Below are positions 46,065 through 54,717 of a stretch of DNA of 64,000 bases, one piece after another (position 1 is the first letter of the stretch; every line of letters starts with the position of its first letter). Under the pieces are notes generated by a model. It was not told the DNA's origin, did not search any database, and worked only from the letters and a program-made list of their open reading frames with translations. The DNA is taken from the NCBI GenBank assembly GCA_046348995.1, contig JAXMDB010000002.1, positions 1-64,000 of the forward strand. Direction: 5' to 3'. The stretch is from JANNSX01 sp046348995 (lineage in GTDB: Bacteria; Pseudomonadota; Alphaproteobacteria; Rhizobiales; Hyphomicrobiaceae). A program made the position numbers and the translations under genes.

Positions 46065-46907
46065 ATGTCCTACAAGACCATCCTCGTCTATCTGAACAGC
46101 GCGGCACGAGCCGAGGCTGTTCTCGGCGTGGCGTTGCGGATTGCCGGCAGAAGCGAGGCGCATGTCATCGGCCTACACGTCATCCCGCAGGTGACGGTGC
46201 CGGCCGTCGTGCCCTTCGAGGTCACCGGCGAGATCATGGACGTGCAGCGCAAGGCGCTGGACGATCAAGCGGCCAAAATCGCCGAGACGTTCGCCGAGAT
46301 GACGCGCCAGCATCAGCCGGCGTGCGAATGGCGGCTCGTGCGCGCCTCGCACTATGACGTTGCGAGCATCGTCGACGATCACGGCCGCACGGCCGACTTG
46401 ATCGTGGCGCCGCAGTCCGACCCGGACGGCGACATCTACATGCCGGCCGACGTGACGGAGGATCTTCTCATGGAGGCCGGTCGGCCGATCCTGGTCGTGC
46501 CCAAGCGCGGCGATGTGAAGAAGATCGGCGAGACGATCATGCTCGCTTGGAACAACAGCCGCGAGGCGGCACGCGCCACCTTCGATGCGATGCCGCTGCT
46601 GAAGGGCGCGAAGATCGTCAAGCTGCTCACCGTCGATCCCAAGCGCGATCGCAAGGGCGATCCCGATCTGCCGGCGGCCGAGATTGCGACCTCGCTCGCG
46701 CGACACGGCGTCAAGACGGAGGCGGTCGTGAGCCTCACGGGCGGTCTCTCCGTCGTCGACGGGCTGACCGCGCAGATCGACAACCACGGCGCCGATCTGC
46801 TCGTCATGGGCGGCTACGGACACTCGCGGTTGCGCGAGGTCGTGTTCGGCGGCGCCACCCGCGACATGCTCGAAAAAATGACGGTTCCGGTGCTGATCTC
46901 GCATTGA
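46065..46907 (+). CDS. Universal stress protein, tandem UspA domains
   Basis: 280 residues, two Usp domains. The first starts YKTILVYLNSAARAEA and ends PILVVPKRG. The second starts IMLAWNNSREAARA and ends with LLVMGGYGHSRLREVVFGGATRDML, where the G-x2-G-x9-G(S/T)-type ATP loop is intact. The ATG is preceded by a near-ideal GGAGGTGCGCC. The FixK/FNR-like box upstream suggests a hypoxia-linked stress role. Confidence 0.92.
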   Translation: MSYKTILVYLNSAARAEAVLGVALRIAGRSEAHVIGLHVIPQVTVPAVVPFEVTGEIMDVQRKALDDQAAKIAETFAEMTRQHQPACEWRLVRASHYDVASIVDDHGRTADLIVAPQSDPDGDIYMPADVTEDLLMEAGRPILVVPKRGDVKKIGETIMLAWNNSREAARATFDAMPLLKGAKIVKLLTVDPKRDRKGDPDLPAAEIATSLARHGVKTEAVVSLTGGLSVVDGLTAQIDNHGADLLVMGGYGHSRLREVVFGGATRDMLEKMTVPVLISH

Positions 46908-47000
46908 CCGTCGCTGCGCGGCAGGCGGGGCGAGATGCCCCTGCTGCGCAGCACTCTGTCTCTCCCGACGATCTCGAATGACGAACGAAGGATATCCCTC

Positions 47001-47378
47001 ATGACGCTGCGCAAGATCCGGCTCGAGCTCGCCCGCGACCACGACTTCCCGGACGGCAGCCGCCGGCACGGTTACGAGCTCGTCGCGCCGCTCGACGCCA
47101 ACGGACACATCGATGCCGCCGCGTGGGACAAGAGCCGTGCGCGCTGTCGTGTGCGCCGCTTCTGGGAGGGCGAGGACGACGAGATCGGCCATGTCGTACG
47201 CAAACCGGGCGGGTCGTGGGCCTTCCACTACGACATCAACGGTGAGGAGGACGACGACGAGACCGGCTACCGCCTCGCCCAGCACAAATTCATGATGGGC
47301 GAATACGTCTCGATCCGCGACCACGACGACGACAAGCTCAGAACCTTCCGCGTCGTCTCGGTGACGGCGGCGGAGTGA
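47001..47378 (+). CDS. Conserved hypothetical protein, acidic and His-rich
   Basis: 125 residues, no membrane segment. The start at 47001 has AAGGA 8 bases upstream. Stretches such as RHGYELVAPLDANGHIDAAAW, GGSWAFHYDINGEEDDDETGYRLAQHKFMMGEYVSI and a C-terminal RTFRVVSVT look like a small beta-rich protein conserved in rhizobia. It follows the universal stress gene by 93 bases and may share its promoter. Function unknown. Confidence 0.75.
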   Translation: MTLRKIRLELARDHDFPDGSRRHGYELVAPLDANGHIDAAAWDKSRARCRVRRFWEGEDDEIGHVVRKPGGSWAFHYDINGEEDDDETGYRLAQHKFMMGEYVSIRDHDDDKLRTFRVVSVTAAE

Positions 47379-47424
47379 CGACTTCGCTTTCCCCCGTGAG
47401 GGGAAGGCCAAGCGCATGACGGTC

Positions 47425-47565
47425 GTAGGGCGCAATAGGCCCACGCCTTAGGGGGCCGTATTGCGCCGCCACGGGTGGGACCATAGTTGGGAGAAGCGGA
47501 GTCGGAACACACGCCGTGCTCGCGGCCGGCGCAATACGGCCTGAAGTGGCCTATTGCGCCCTACG
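47425..47565. repeat. Paired inverted REP-like hairpins
   Basis: Left unit 47425-47467 starts GTAGGGCGCAATAGGCC and ends GGCCGTATTGCGCC; the right unit 47528-47565 is its inverse and ends GGCCTATTGCGCCCTAC. Each unit folds on itself and the two also pair with each other, 60 bases apart. It fills most of the gap between convergent genes, where it could stop or stabilise transcripts. Confidence 0.75.
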
Positions 47566-47631
47566 ATCTACGCGAGACCACACGCTCCGGTACGATCGGA
47601 TCGTGTGGGAAGGACCGATCGTCAGCCCTCC

Positions 47632-48999
47632 TCAACTCCTCTCGAACCCACGCTTGAGCTCCCAATCGGTGATGCGGCGGTCGTACTCGAACTGCTCCCA
47701 TTCGGCTGTGTGGATCATATGATCCATCGCGTCCTGGCCGAAGGCCTCGCGCAGCATCTCCGAGCCCTTCATCAGCTCGATCGCCTCGCGCAAGGTCTTC
47801 GGGATCTCGCGCAGATTTTTGGCGTGATAGGCATCACCCGCGAACGCCGGCTCGAGCTCGAGCTTCTCGTCGATGCCGCGTAGCCCGGCGGCAAGCAGCG
47901 CCGAATAGGCCAGATACGGATTGAGATCGGCGCCGCCGATGCGGCACTCGACGCGGATCGCCTTCGTATCCGCGCCGCACAGCCGGAACCCCGCCGTGCG
48001 ATTGTCGAACGACCAGATCGCCCGCGTCGGCGCGAAGGTGCCGACCATGAAGCGCTTGTAGGAGTTGATGTAGGGCGCGAGGAACCAGGTGATCTCGCGC
48101 GAGTATTTGAGCTGGCCCGCCAGGAACTGGCGCATCAGCTTCGACATGCCGTGCTCGGCCGCCTTGTCGAAGAACAGCGAGTGCCCGTCCTTGTGCCAGA
48201 GCGACATGTGGATGTGGGATGAGTTGCCCGAGTAGCGGTAGTCGTACTTCGCCATGAAGGTGACGGCGCGGCCCTGTTGGTGGGCGATCTCTTTGGCGCC
48301 GTTCTTGATGATCGAATGCTGATCGGCCATGTCGAGAACGTCGGAGTACTTGACATTGATCTCCTCCTGGCCCGGCCCGTACTCGCCCTTCGAGTTTTCG
48401 ACCGTGATGCCGGCGCCGGCGAGTCCGTTGCGCAGCGCGCGCATATAGGGCTCCTCTTTCGAGGAGAGCAGGATCGAGTAATCCTCGATGTAGCGCGCGG
48501 CGGTCTTGGGCTCCTTGAAGGCGCGATCGACGATCGTGTCGTAGGATTCCTCGAACAGGAAGAACTCGAGCTCGGAGGCCGCCAGCGCCTTCATGTCCTT
48601 GGCGGCGATGCGCTCGATCTGTTTCTTCAGTATGCCGCGCGGCGAATGCGGCACGTCCTTGTGCGTGTGGTGGTCCTGCACGTCGCAGAGCACGAGAGCG
48701 GCGCCCGGCTGCCAGGGAATGCGCCGCATGGTCTTGAGGTCGGGCTTCAGCGTGAAGTCGCCGTAGCCGCGCTCCCAGGAGGCGGCCTTGTAGCCCGGCA
48801 CCGTCTCCATATCCATGTCGAGCGCCAGCAAGTAGTTGCAGGCGTGCGTCTCCTCGTAGGCGCCGTCGCAGAAGAAGGGCGCGTGGAAGCGCTTGCCCGC
48901 GAGCCGCCCCTGCAGATCCGTGAAGCAGGCGACGACGGTATCGATCTCACCGGATTTCGAGAGGGCTTTCAGCTCGTCGAGGGTCAGCATGCCGGGCAT
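47632..48999 (-). CDS. Glutamine synthetase family protein, gamma-glutamylpolyamine synthetase-like
   Basis: 455 residues from the ATG at 48999. GS-fold signatures: ASELEFFLFEESYD, GPGQEEINVKYSDVLDMADQH (metal Glu and His), NSSHIHMSLW and the C-terminal RVECRIGGADLNPYLAYSALLAAGL. The N-terminal domain (ACFTDLQGRLAGKRFHAPFF) matches PuuA/GlnT types rather than GlnA, and no GlnA adenylylation loop is obvious. PuuA joins glutamate to putrescine with ATP. The polyamine-type transporter 6 kb away and the permease 1 kb upstream support amine catabolism. Confidence 0.88.
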   Translation of the reverse strand: MPGMLTLDELKALSKSGEIDTVVACFTDLQGRLAGKRFHAPFFCDGAYEETHACNYLLALDMDMETVPGYKAASWERGYGDFTLKPDLKTMRRIPWQPGAALVLCDVQDHHTHKDVPHSPRGILKKQIERIAAKDMKALAASELEFFLFEESYDTIVDRAFKEPKTAARYIEDYSILLSSKEEPYMRALRNGLAGAGITVENSKGEYGPGQEEINVKYSDVLDMADQHSIIKNGAKEIAHQQGRAVTFMAKYDYRYSGNSSHIHMSLWHKDGHSLFFDKAAEHGMSKLMRQFLAGQLKYSREITWFLAPYINSYKRFMVGTFAPTRAIWSFDNRTAGFRLCGADTKAIRVECRIGGADLNPYLAYSALLAAGLRGIDEKLELEPAFAGDAYHAKNLREIPKTLREAIELMKGSEMLREAFGQDAMDHMIHTAEWEQFEYDRRITDWELKRGFERS

Positions 49000-49165
49000 G
49001 GGAGCGTTTCCTGTTTCGTGAGGCGGTGTGCGGCTCGGGGCGCAGTCTGCGGAAGTCACGGCCGAATTTTGCGTCCTATTCCTCAGTCTACGCCGTCTTG
49101 GGTCGACTATGAACTCTAGCGTGTGCAGACGCGAGAGTCGTCAAGAACGTGCGGAAAATCTACGA

Positions 49166-49822
49166 ATGGATGAGAACGCTGCGAAGCCAATCGCCAAAAC
49201 AGCGGGCGCGGTGCCACTGATCCGATGGGCCATGCAGGCGGCGGGGTTTGCGCTTGGCGCCGGCGCTTCGAAATACTGGCTAGGGATATTCTGGATTCTT
49301 CTTGGCCCTGCCCTTCATTACGCAGTGTTGGGCACCGGATTGGCCATCATACTCTTCGCGATCCCAAATCTTTGGAGACCGCGTTGGCGGTCCGCTGTCA
49401 CTGCGGTCGCTATTGTGGTTTTGGGTGGTTGGGGGTTCTGGTACGCGCCCTGGGCCGACGTGAACGTCTGGATCGATCTGCATGTCTTCATGAAAGACAG
49501 AGACAAGCTGGTCGAGCTCGCGCAGCTACCGGCTCCGCCGCTCGAAAAGGGTTCTGAGCCTGCCGTTTGGGAACCCGCGCACTCGTATAAGCTGCCTCCC
49601 AGTCTCGCCGTTCATTCCGCGGGAGGTGAGTTCTACATTCAGGACACGGGCTGTGGGCGATACGTGTTTCTCGTAACGTTCACCGGACTTCCCGACGGCG
49701 CGGGCGGATTTCTGTACGTGCCGCCATGTGCCAAACCCGAAGGGTTTGCCGGTGTGCTGGGCTCCAGCTGGTTTCACATCGAGCGAATGACGGGCAACTG
49801 GTACCGGATCGACGGCAGCTAG
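49166..49822 (+). CDS. Hypothetical membrane protein
   Basis: 218 residues from the ATG at 49166. Two or three hydrophobic helices (about 15-35, 37-58 and 62-85, including YWLGIFWILLGPALHYAVLGTGLAIILFAIP) are followed by a soluble C-terminal domain with two Cys (IQDTGCGRYVFLVTF, LYVPPCAKPEG). Base composition is somewhat poorer in GC than its neighbours. The start may lie further upstream (ATG 49109). I do not recognise the family. It is divergent from the glutamine-synthetase-like gene. Confidence 0.65.
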   Translation: MDENAAKPIAKTAGAVPLIRWAMQAAGFALGAGASKYWLGIFWILLGPALHYAVLGTGLAIILFAIPNLWRPRWRSAVTAVAIVVLGGWGFWYAPWADVNVWIDLHVFMKDRDKLVELAQLPAPPLEKGSEPAVWEPAHSYKLPPSLAVHSAGGEFYIQDTGCGRYVFLVTFTGLPDGAGGFLYVPPCAKPEGFAGVLGSSWFHIERMTGNWYRIDGS

Positions 49823-49832
49823 TGGGGCACGC

Positions 49833-49864
49833 AAAAAAACGAAGGCCCGCCGGAGGGGCGGGCC
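49833..49864 (-). terminator. Rho-independent terminator for the amino-acid permease
   Basis: Read on the reverse strand: GGCCCGCC, 5-base loop, GGCGGGCC, TTCG, then seven T. It lies about 50 bases after the permease stop. A second GC hairpin (CCCGCGCCGG/CCGGCGCGGG, about 49873-49898) lies nearer the stop. Confidence 0.85.
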
Positions 49865-49914
49865 AAGAGGGGCCCGCGCCGGGGTGTCCGGCGCGGGGTC
49901 GTTCTCTCGATAGA

Positions 49915-51729
49915 TTAGGCGCGCTCGCCGACGGCGGCTTCTTCCGCCGCGATCTCGGCTTGCCGCTTCTTGATCTCGTCGCCGACCGGCGGACCGTGGA
50001 ACCGCTTGCCGCCGAGGATGAGAGTCAGGACGATCAGCGCTGCAGCGGCGATCAGGAACCAGATCCGACCCTCGCTGCTGAGACCAAGCAAGCCATCGCC
50101 ACCCGAGAAAACGAAGCCGCCCGCCAAGAAGTAGTAGACGGCGAACAAGGTGACGAGCGCCAATCCCAGGCCGAGCGGCCGGTTACCTTCCATGGTCTGC
50201 CAGAACGAGAACAGCGCCAGCAGCATGACGACGATCAGGTAGAGCACCTTCTCTTGCGGCGGCTGCACGCCGACGAAGATCAGCACCGCGCATCCGAGAA
50301 CGGCGATCGCCGCGACCAGGATCGAGGCGCCGCCGAGCGTGAACGGTCCTTTGCGTTTCCAGCTGCCGTTCATCTCGGCGATCGCACCGGCAGCGATCGG
50401 CATCAGGTAGGAGAAGTACAGGAACACTGCGCAGCCCGTGGAGAGCACGAGGAACGCGCCGCCGTAGAGGGTCGCCAGCACCGAGAGGATGCCGCCGATC
50501 CAGATCGCCGGTCCCGGCGTGCGCAAGCTCGGGCTGACCGACTTGAGCAGGTTCGACATCGGCAGGCCGTTGTCGCGCGCGAAGGCGTACATCATGCGCG
50601 ACATCGAGGTGAGGCCGGCGAGCGCACACAGGAAGTTCGACGCGACGATGCCGACGATGATGAGGGCCCTGAGGAAGCCCGGCATCGGCGATTGGCCGAG
50701 CAGCCAGTTGAACGAGCCCCAGCCGAGGCTTGCCGCATGCGCGATGCCATCTTGGGCGATCGTCTTCGTTGCGTCGGCCGGATCGGGAATTTGCACGGTG
50801 TCCGGGATCGCGAGCACGAACGAGCACACCATGATGTAGCCGAACAGGAACGAGTAGAAGACCGACCGCAGCATGCCCTTCGGCACCTCGACCGGCGCGT
50901 TCCGCGTTTCCTCGGACGTGTGCGCGGAAGCATCGAAACCGGTGATGGTGTAGACGGCGTGCAGCAAAGCGAGACCGAGCACATAGATCGGCCAGTTGGT
51001 GATCGGCGCCGGCCAGACGTCGCCACCCGCGGGCCCCGTGAAGTCGGTGAACGTGAACAGGCGGCCGAAATTGTACGACGGCGCGAAGGCGAGCAGGCTC
51101 AGCGTCAGGATGACGGCGGTCGCCAGGATGAGGTAGCCGCTCAAGTCGGTGAGCCAGGTCGTCAGGCGCAGGAAGAAGTGATTGATGATCGCCTGCGCGA
51201 TCGTGATGCCGGCGATGAAGAGCGTCTGCGTCCACCAGCCTTGATCGAAGGCGGCGCTCGACACCCAGCCGGCGGCAGCCGTGTCCCAACCGAGGACCTC
51301 GGCGAGGAACAGGTCACGGAACAGCAGGAACACGCCCATGTTGACGGAGGAGACGACGAAGATGAGGCCGAGCAGGTTGAACCAGGCGGCGGCCCAGCCG
51401 AAGCCGCGCCCGCCGAGCAGCGACGCCCAGTGATAGATGCCGCCCGCCGTCGGATAGGCCGAGGCGATCTGGCCCATCGAGGCCGCGACGATCAGCGCGA
51501 AGATCGAGCCGACCACCCACATGATGCCGACACCGGCGCCGCCGCCGGCCGAGAGCGCCGTCGGGAAGGCGGTGATGCCGCCCGCGACGATGCAGATGAT
51601 GGCGAACGAGATTGCGAAGTTCTGAAACGCGCCCATGCGGCGTTGCAGCTCCTGCGCGTATCCCATCTCGTGCAGAATCTTTTTGTCGGCTTGCAGCTCG
51701 GCATCTGAGTAGCCGTCGCGATGTTCCAT
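49915..51729 (-). CDS. Amino acid/polyamine permease, APC superfamily
   Basis: 604 residues with about 12-14 membrane helices. The first helix and its unwound loop (FAISFAIICIVAGGITAFPTALSAGGG) and TITGFDASAHTSEETRNAPVEVPKGM, with the conserved Glu pair, are typical of the amino acid/choline transporter branch. The sequence begins MEHRDGYSDAELQADKKILHEMGYAQELQRRM. The tail (AEIAAEEAAVGERA) is echoed by a tiny gene just upstream. It has a clear terminator. Ligand may be GABA, a polyamine or another amine, from context only. Confidence 0.92.
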   Translation of the reverse strand: MEHRDGYSDAELQADKKILHEMGYAQELQRRMGAFQNFAISFAIICIVAGGITAFPTALSAGGGAGVGIMWVVGSIFALIVAASMGQIASAYPTAGGIYHWASLLGGRGFGWAAAWFNLLGLIFVVSSVNMGVFLLFRDLFLAEVLGWDTAAAGWVSSAAFDQGWWTQTLFIAGITIAQAIINHFFLRLTTWLTDLSGYLILATAVILTLSLLAFAPSYNFGRLFTFTDFTGPAGGDVWPAPITNWPIYVLGLALLHAVYTITGFDASAHTSEETRNAPVEVPKGMLRSVFYSFLFGYIMVCSFVLAIPDTVQIPDPADATKTIAQDGIAHAASLGWGSFNWLLGQSPMPGFLRALIIVGIVASNFLCALAGLTSMSRMMYAFARDNGLPMSNLLKSVSPSLRTPGPAIWIGGILSVLATLYGGAFLVLSTGCAVFLYFSYLMPIAAGAIAEMNGSWKRKGPFTLGGASILVAAIAVLGCAVLIFVGVQPPQEKVLYLIVVMLLALFSFWQTMEGNRPLGLGLALVTLFAVYYFLAGGFVFSGGDGLLGLSSEGRIWFLIAAAALIVLTLILGGKRFHGPPVGDEIKKRQAEIAAEEAAVGERA

Positions 51730-51806
51730 GTCTCTTCCCCTCGTCTGCAGCCACGATTTCGTGTGCCGCGTGTTTAACGATCTTTCCGCGAAGCGGGCGA
51801 TTGCCC

Positions 51807-51827
51807 CGCGCCGGATACCCCGGCGCG
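51807..51827. other. GC hairpin between the small gene and the permease
   Basis: CGCGCCGG (51807-51814), 5-base loop, CCGGCGCG (51820-51827). It resembles the hairpin that follows the permease stop (about 49873-49898), as if the 3' end of the permease gene had been copied here. Confidence 0.55.
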
Positions 51828-51843
51828 CGGATATATTTTTGGA

Positions 51844-51942
51844 TCAGGCGCGCTCACCGGCGGCCACCTCGGCCGCCGCGATCTCGCGGAGAACCTTCAC
51901 GTCCTCCTTATGGTCTTTGTCCGAGTAATTGGATTCCGTCAT
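51844..51942 (-). CDS. 32-residue small protein, permease-like ends (possible relic)
   Basis: ATG at 51942 with GGGGGAG 4 bases upstream; 32 residues, too short for most gene finders. Its first part (NYSDKDHKEDVKVLREI) matches the permease N-terminus in pattern (GYSDAELQADKKILHEM), and its last part (REIAAAEVAAGERA) matches the permease C-terminus (AEIAAEEAAVGERA). The DNA downstream of both stops carries the same kind of GC hairpin. The simplest reading is a duplicated permease gene that lost its whole membrane part. Whether it is expressed is unknown. Confidence 0.5.
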   Translation of the reverse strand: MTESNYSDKDHKEDVKVLREIAAAEVAAGERA

Positions 51943-52137
51943 TTGCTCCCCCAATGCGGCGGGCTTCAACGCCGATGTCCTGACGCCGAGAGCCGCGGCA
52001 GTTGCGATGGCTTGTTTCTGACTGGGTACATGTCCCCACGCTTCGGCCCCCCGCACTGCCCGTTGGGTAAGCCGAATTTGATCACAGTAGTCGATAAAGT
52101 GTTTGAGAGCTAACCGAACGGACTCGTGTTCATCCCG

Positions 52138-52149
52138 GTTTACGTAAAC
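52138..52149. promoter_or_regulatory. 12-bp palindrome, candidate operator
   Basis: GTTTACGTAAAC is a perfect dyad in the 298-base gap (51943-52240) upstream of the small gene and permease. The gap otherwise shows nothing I can name. The regulator is unknown. Confidence 0.35.
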
Positions 52150-52240
52150 AAAACCAGACACCTAGCGCGAGGTGGGTGAGTCGTTCGGGTTTTCGCCAGA
52201 TCAATCCGTGTCTTGGTCTTGCGCGACTTAGAGGCCGGCG

Positions 52241-53101
52241 TTAACGCGCTTTCGTCTCGAGCAGCTCACTCAGCAAAGTCTGTCCGCCGTGCGTACGAAT
52301 CGCGTCCTGGTAATAGCGAATCAGCGCCTCGCCCATGATCTGCGGCCGGCCGTCCTTGGTCGCCAGAGCCTGAAAATACGTGAGATCCTTGATCGAGTTC
52401 TCGATGGCGAAGACGTAGCCCTTGAAGTCGCCCGAGATCGCCGGCGGAATGATCCGCTCGAGCGAGCCCGAGCGGGCCGCGCCCCCCATGTTGACCTCGT
52501 AGAGCTTCGCCCAGTCGAGCCCCTCGTCGCGCGCGATGCGATAGGCCTCGATGACGAGCGCCGCCTGGCCGAGGGCCAAGAGATTGTTGAGGAGCTTGGC
52601 GCGATGCCCTGCCCCGACCTCACCCAAGCGCACGGCGGTCTTGGAGTAGGCGGCGATCCAGGGATGCACCTTCTCGTAGTCGGCTGCTGAGCCGCCGGCC
52701 ATGGTCGCGAGTTGGCCGGCCTCCGCCTGTTGCGCGCCGCCGCCCATCGGTGCGTCGACGAAGCCGACGCCCTTCGCCTTGAGCGTGTCGGCGAGCTTGA
52801 GCGTCTCGTTCGGATCCGACGTGCCGGTCTCGATGACGATCGCGCCTTTCGACAGGCCGGGCAGCAAGCCGTCGATGACGCTGCGGATCTGCTCGGTGGT
52901 GGCGACGCAGATGAAGACGCCGTCCTTGCCGCGGGCGAGCTCTTCCAGGCTCTTCGCCTCGATCGCGCCCTTCGACACGAGATCGTCGACCGGCACGCGA
53001 TTGCGGTTGGCGATGATGGTGACCTCGTGCCCCTTCTTGAGAAGGTTCGAGGCCATGCCGTGACCCATGAAGCCGACGCCGACGAAACCGAGCTTTGCCA
53101 T
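52241..53101 (-). CDS. Beta-hydroxyacid dehydrogenase (3-hydroxyisobutyrate dehydrogenase family)
   Basis: 286 residues. The N-terminal NAD-binding GFVGVGFMGHGMA (GxGxxG), the substrate loop VDAPMGGGAQQAEAGQLATMAGG, and the catalytic-Lys region GAGHRAKLLNN are as in HIBADH and tartronate semialdehyde reductases. It begins 3 bases after the stop of the upstream dehydrogenase, so the three dehydrogenase genes form an operon with a common catabolic pathway likely. Confidence 0.9.
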   Translation of the reverse strand: MAKLGFVGVGFMGHGMASNLLKKGHEVTIIANRNRVPVDDLVSKGAIEAKSLEELARGKDGVFICVATTEQIRSVIDGLLPGLSKGAIVIETGTSDPNETLKLADTLKAKGVGFVDAPMGGGAQQAEAGQLATMAGGSAADYEKVHPWIAAYSKTAVRLGEVGAGHRAKLLNNLLALGQAALVIEAYRIARDEGLDWAKLYEVNMGGAARSGSLERIIPPAISGDFKGYVFAIENSIKDLTYFQALATKDGRPQIMGEALIRYYQDAIRTHGGQTLLSELLETKAR

Positions 53102-53103
53102 GA

Positions 53104-53871
53104 TCAAACCGCCGAAAATCCGTTGTCTACGAAGAGATGCGTGCCGGTGATGAACGCGCTCTGGTCGCTTGCGAGGTAAAGCGCGGCGCGTGCGACGTCC
53201 TCGGGCTCGCCGATCCGGCCCTGCTGGGCGGCGAGCGCGGCTTCCGAGACGTCGACACCATAGCGCGTCAGCTCGGCGATCTCGCGCAAACCGTGCGGCG
53301 TCCGGATGAAGCCCGGGCAGACGGCGTTGCAGCGAATGTTCTTGTCGCGGTACTCGACGGCGATCGCACGCGCGAACATGTGGCAAGCGCCTTTCGACGC
53401 GCCGTAGAGCACCTCCATCGGTGTCGCCGCGACGGCGGAGATGGAGGACGTGCAGACGATCGAGCCGCCGCCCGCCGCGATCATCTGCGGCAGCACCGCC
53501 TTCGTCATCAGGAACATGCTGCGCACATTGACGGCCATCAGCCCGTCCCACTCCTCGACGGTCGTCTCGAGGAACGGCTTGATGACGATAGAGCCGGCGT
53601 GATTGAAGAGCACGGTGATGGCACCGAGCGCGCCGCCGATCTCGCCGACGGCCCGAGCGACGTCGGCCTCCCGGGAGACGTCCGCCGCCGCGAATACGGC
53701 CGTGCCGCCGGCCGCACAGATCGCCTCGACGGTCGCTTTCCCGGCCTCCGCGTTGCGATCGACGACGCCGACCTTGGCGCCTTCGGCCGCGAAGAGCTTT
53801 GCCGCCGCGCCACCCATGCCCGTCGCGCCGCCGGAGATGAGAGCGACGTTGCCCGCGAGCTGGTCTGCCAT
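53104..53871 (-). CDS. Short-chain dehydrogenase/reductase
   Basis: 255 residues. TGMGGAA-type NAD site (ALISGGATGMGGAAAKLF), NHAG, catalytic Ser in CTSSISAVA and YGASK (YxxxK), then CPGFIRTP. CGGAGGCGAGG precedes the ATG. Middle gene of the three-dehydrogenase operon. Confidence 0.92.
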   Translation of the reverse strand: MADQLAGNVALISGGATGMGGAAAKLFAAEGAKVGVVDRNAEAGKATVEAICAAGGTAVFAAADVSREADVARAVGEIGGALGAITVLFNHAGSIVIKPFLETTVEEWDGLMAVNVRSMFLMTKAVLPQMIAAGGGSIVCTSSISAVAATPMEVLYGASKGACHMFARAIAVEYRDKNIRCNAVCPGFIRTPHGLREIAELTRYGVDVSEAALAAQQGRIGEPEDVARAALYLASDQSAFITGTHLFVDNGFSAV

Positions 53872-53882
53872 CCTCGCCTCCG

Positions 53883-54626
53883 TTAGATCGACCAGCCGCC
53901 GTCGATGACCGCCGCCGAGCCGGTGACGAAGGCGCTCTCGTCGGAGGCGAGATAGACGATCAAATGTGCGATCTCGTCGGCAGTCGCCAAGCGTCCGAGC
54001 TTCTGGCGCGCGACGAAGGCCTGATAATTCTTCTCGTAGTCGCCAGGCATCGCCTTGATGCGATCGCGCAGCGAGGGCGTATCGACGGTGCCGGGGCAAA
54101 CCGCGTTGCAGCGGACGTTCTTGTCGGCGAAGTCGATCGCAACCGACTTCGTCAGGCCGATGACGGCCGCTTTCGTCGCCGCGTAGACCGAGCGGTTGGG
54201 CGCAGCCTTGAAGGAGGAGGCGGCGGAGGCGATGTTGATGATCGAGCCGCTCTGCTTCTCGAGCATCGCCGGCAAATACGCGGTGATCGTGCGCCACATC
54301 GACTTGACGTTCAGGTCGAAGGAGCGGTCCCAATCCTGCTCGGTGCACTGCAAGATGGTGCCGTGATGCACCCAGCCGGCGCAGTTGAAGAGCACGTCCA
54401 CGGGGCCGGTGCGCTTAGCCGCGTCGGCGATCGCCGCATTGGACGAGGCGTCGACGACAAAGCAATCGGCCTCGGGGATGTCCTTCTTGAGCGCCTCGAC
54501 GAGCTTCGGATCGACGTCGGAGGCGAACAGCTTGGCGCCCTCGGCCGCGCAGGCGATGGCCGAGGCGCGGCCGATGCCGGCCCCGGCGGCGGTGATGAAC
54601 ATGGTCTTGCCTGCGAGGCGCTTCAT
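53883..54626 (-). CDS. Short-chain dehydrogenase/reductase (DHRS6-like)
   Basis: 247 residues. FITAAGAGIGRASAIACAAEGAKLFASDVD (NAD site), NCAGWVHHGTILQC, SAASSFKAAPNRSVYAATKAAVIGLTKSVAIDFADKNVRCNAVCPGTVDTPSL with YxxxK, and VIDGGWSI at the end. The region NIASAASSFKGxxNRxVYxxTKAAVIG is characteristic of the DHRS6/4-oxoproline or hydroxybutyrate-type branch. AAGGATAG lies before the ATG. First gene of the operon; divergent from the DUF1311 gene. Confidence 0.92.
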   Translation of the reverse strand: MKRLAGKTMFITAAGAGIGRASAIACAAEGAKLFASDVDPKLVEALKKDIPEADCFVVDASSNAAIADAAKRTGPVDVLFNCAGWVHHGTILQCTEQDWDRSFDLNVKSMWRTITAYLPAMLEKQSGSIINIASAASSFKAAPNRSVYAATKAAVIGLTKSVAIDFADKNVRCNAVCPGTVDTPSLRDRIKAMPGDYEKNYQAFVARQKLGRLATADEIAHLIVYLASDESAFVTGSAAVIDGGWSI

Positions 54627-54717
54627 GGTGACTATCCTTGTTGATCCGGCTCCCGATTTGGCCGGTACACTGCCGCCGAACGGCGGTCGAAAGCAAGGGC
54701 AGGGGAGGAGCGGACGC

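Noticed and set aside
47425..47565. Possible CRISPR or tandem array
   Set aside because: Only two units in inverted orientation, no regular spacers and no cas genes; it is a REP-like pair.
49726..51708. 660-codon open frame on the + strand
   Set aside because: Antisense to the APC permease, whose helices and conserved loops are clear.
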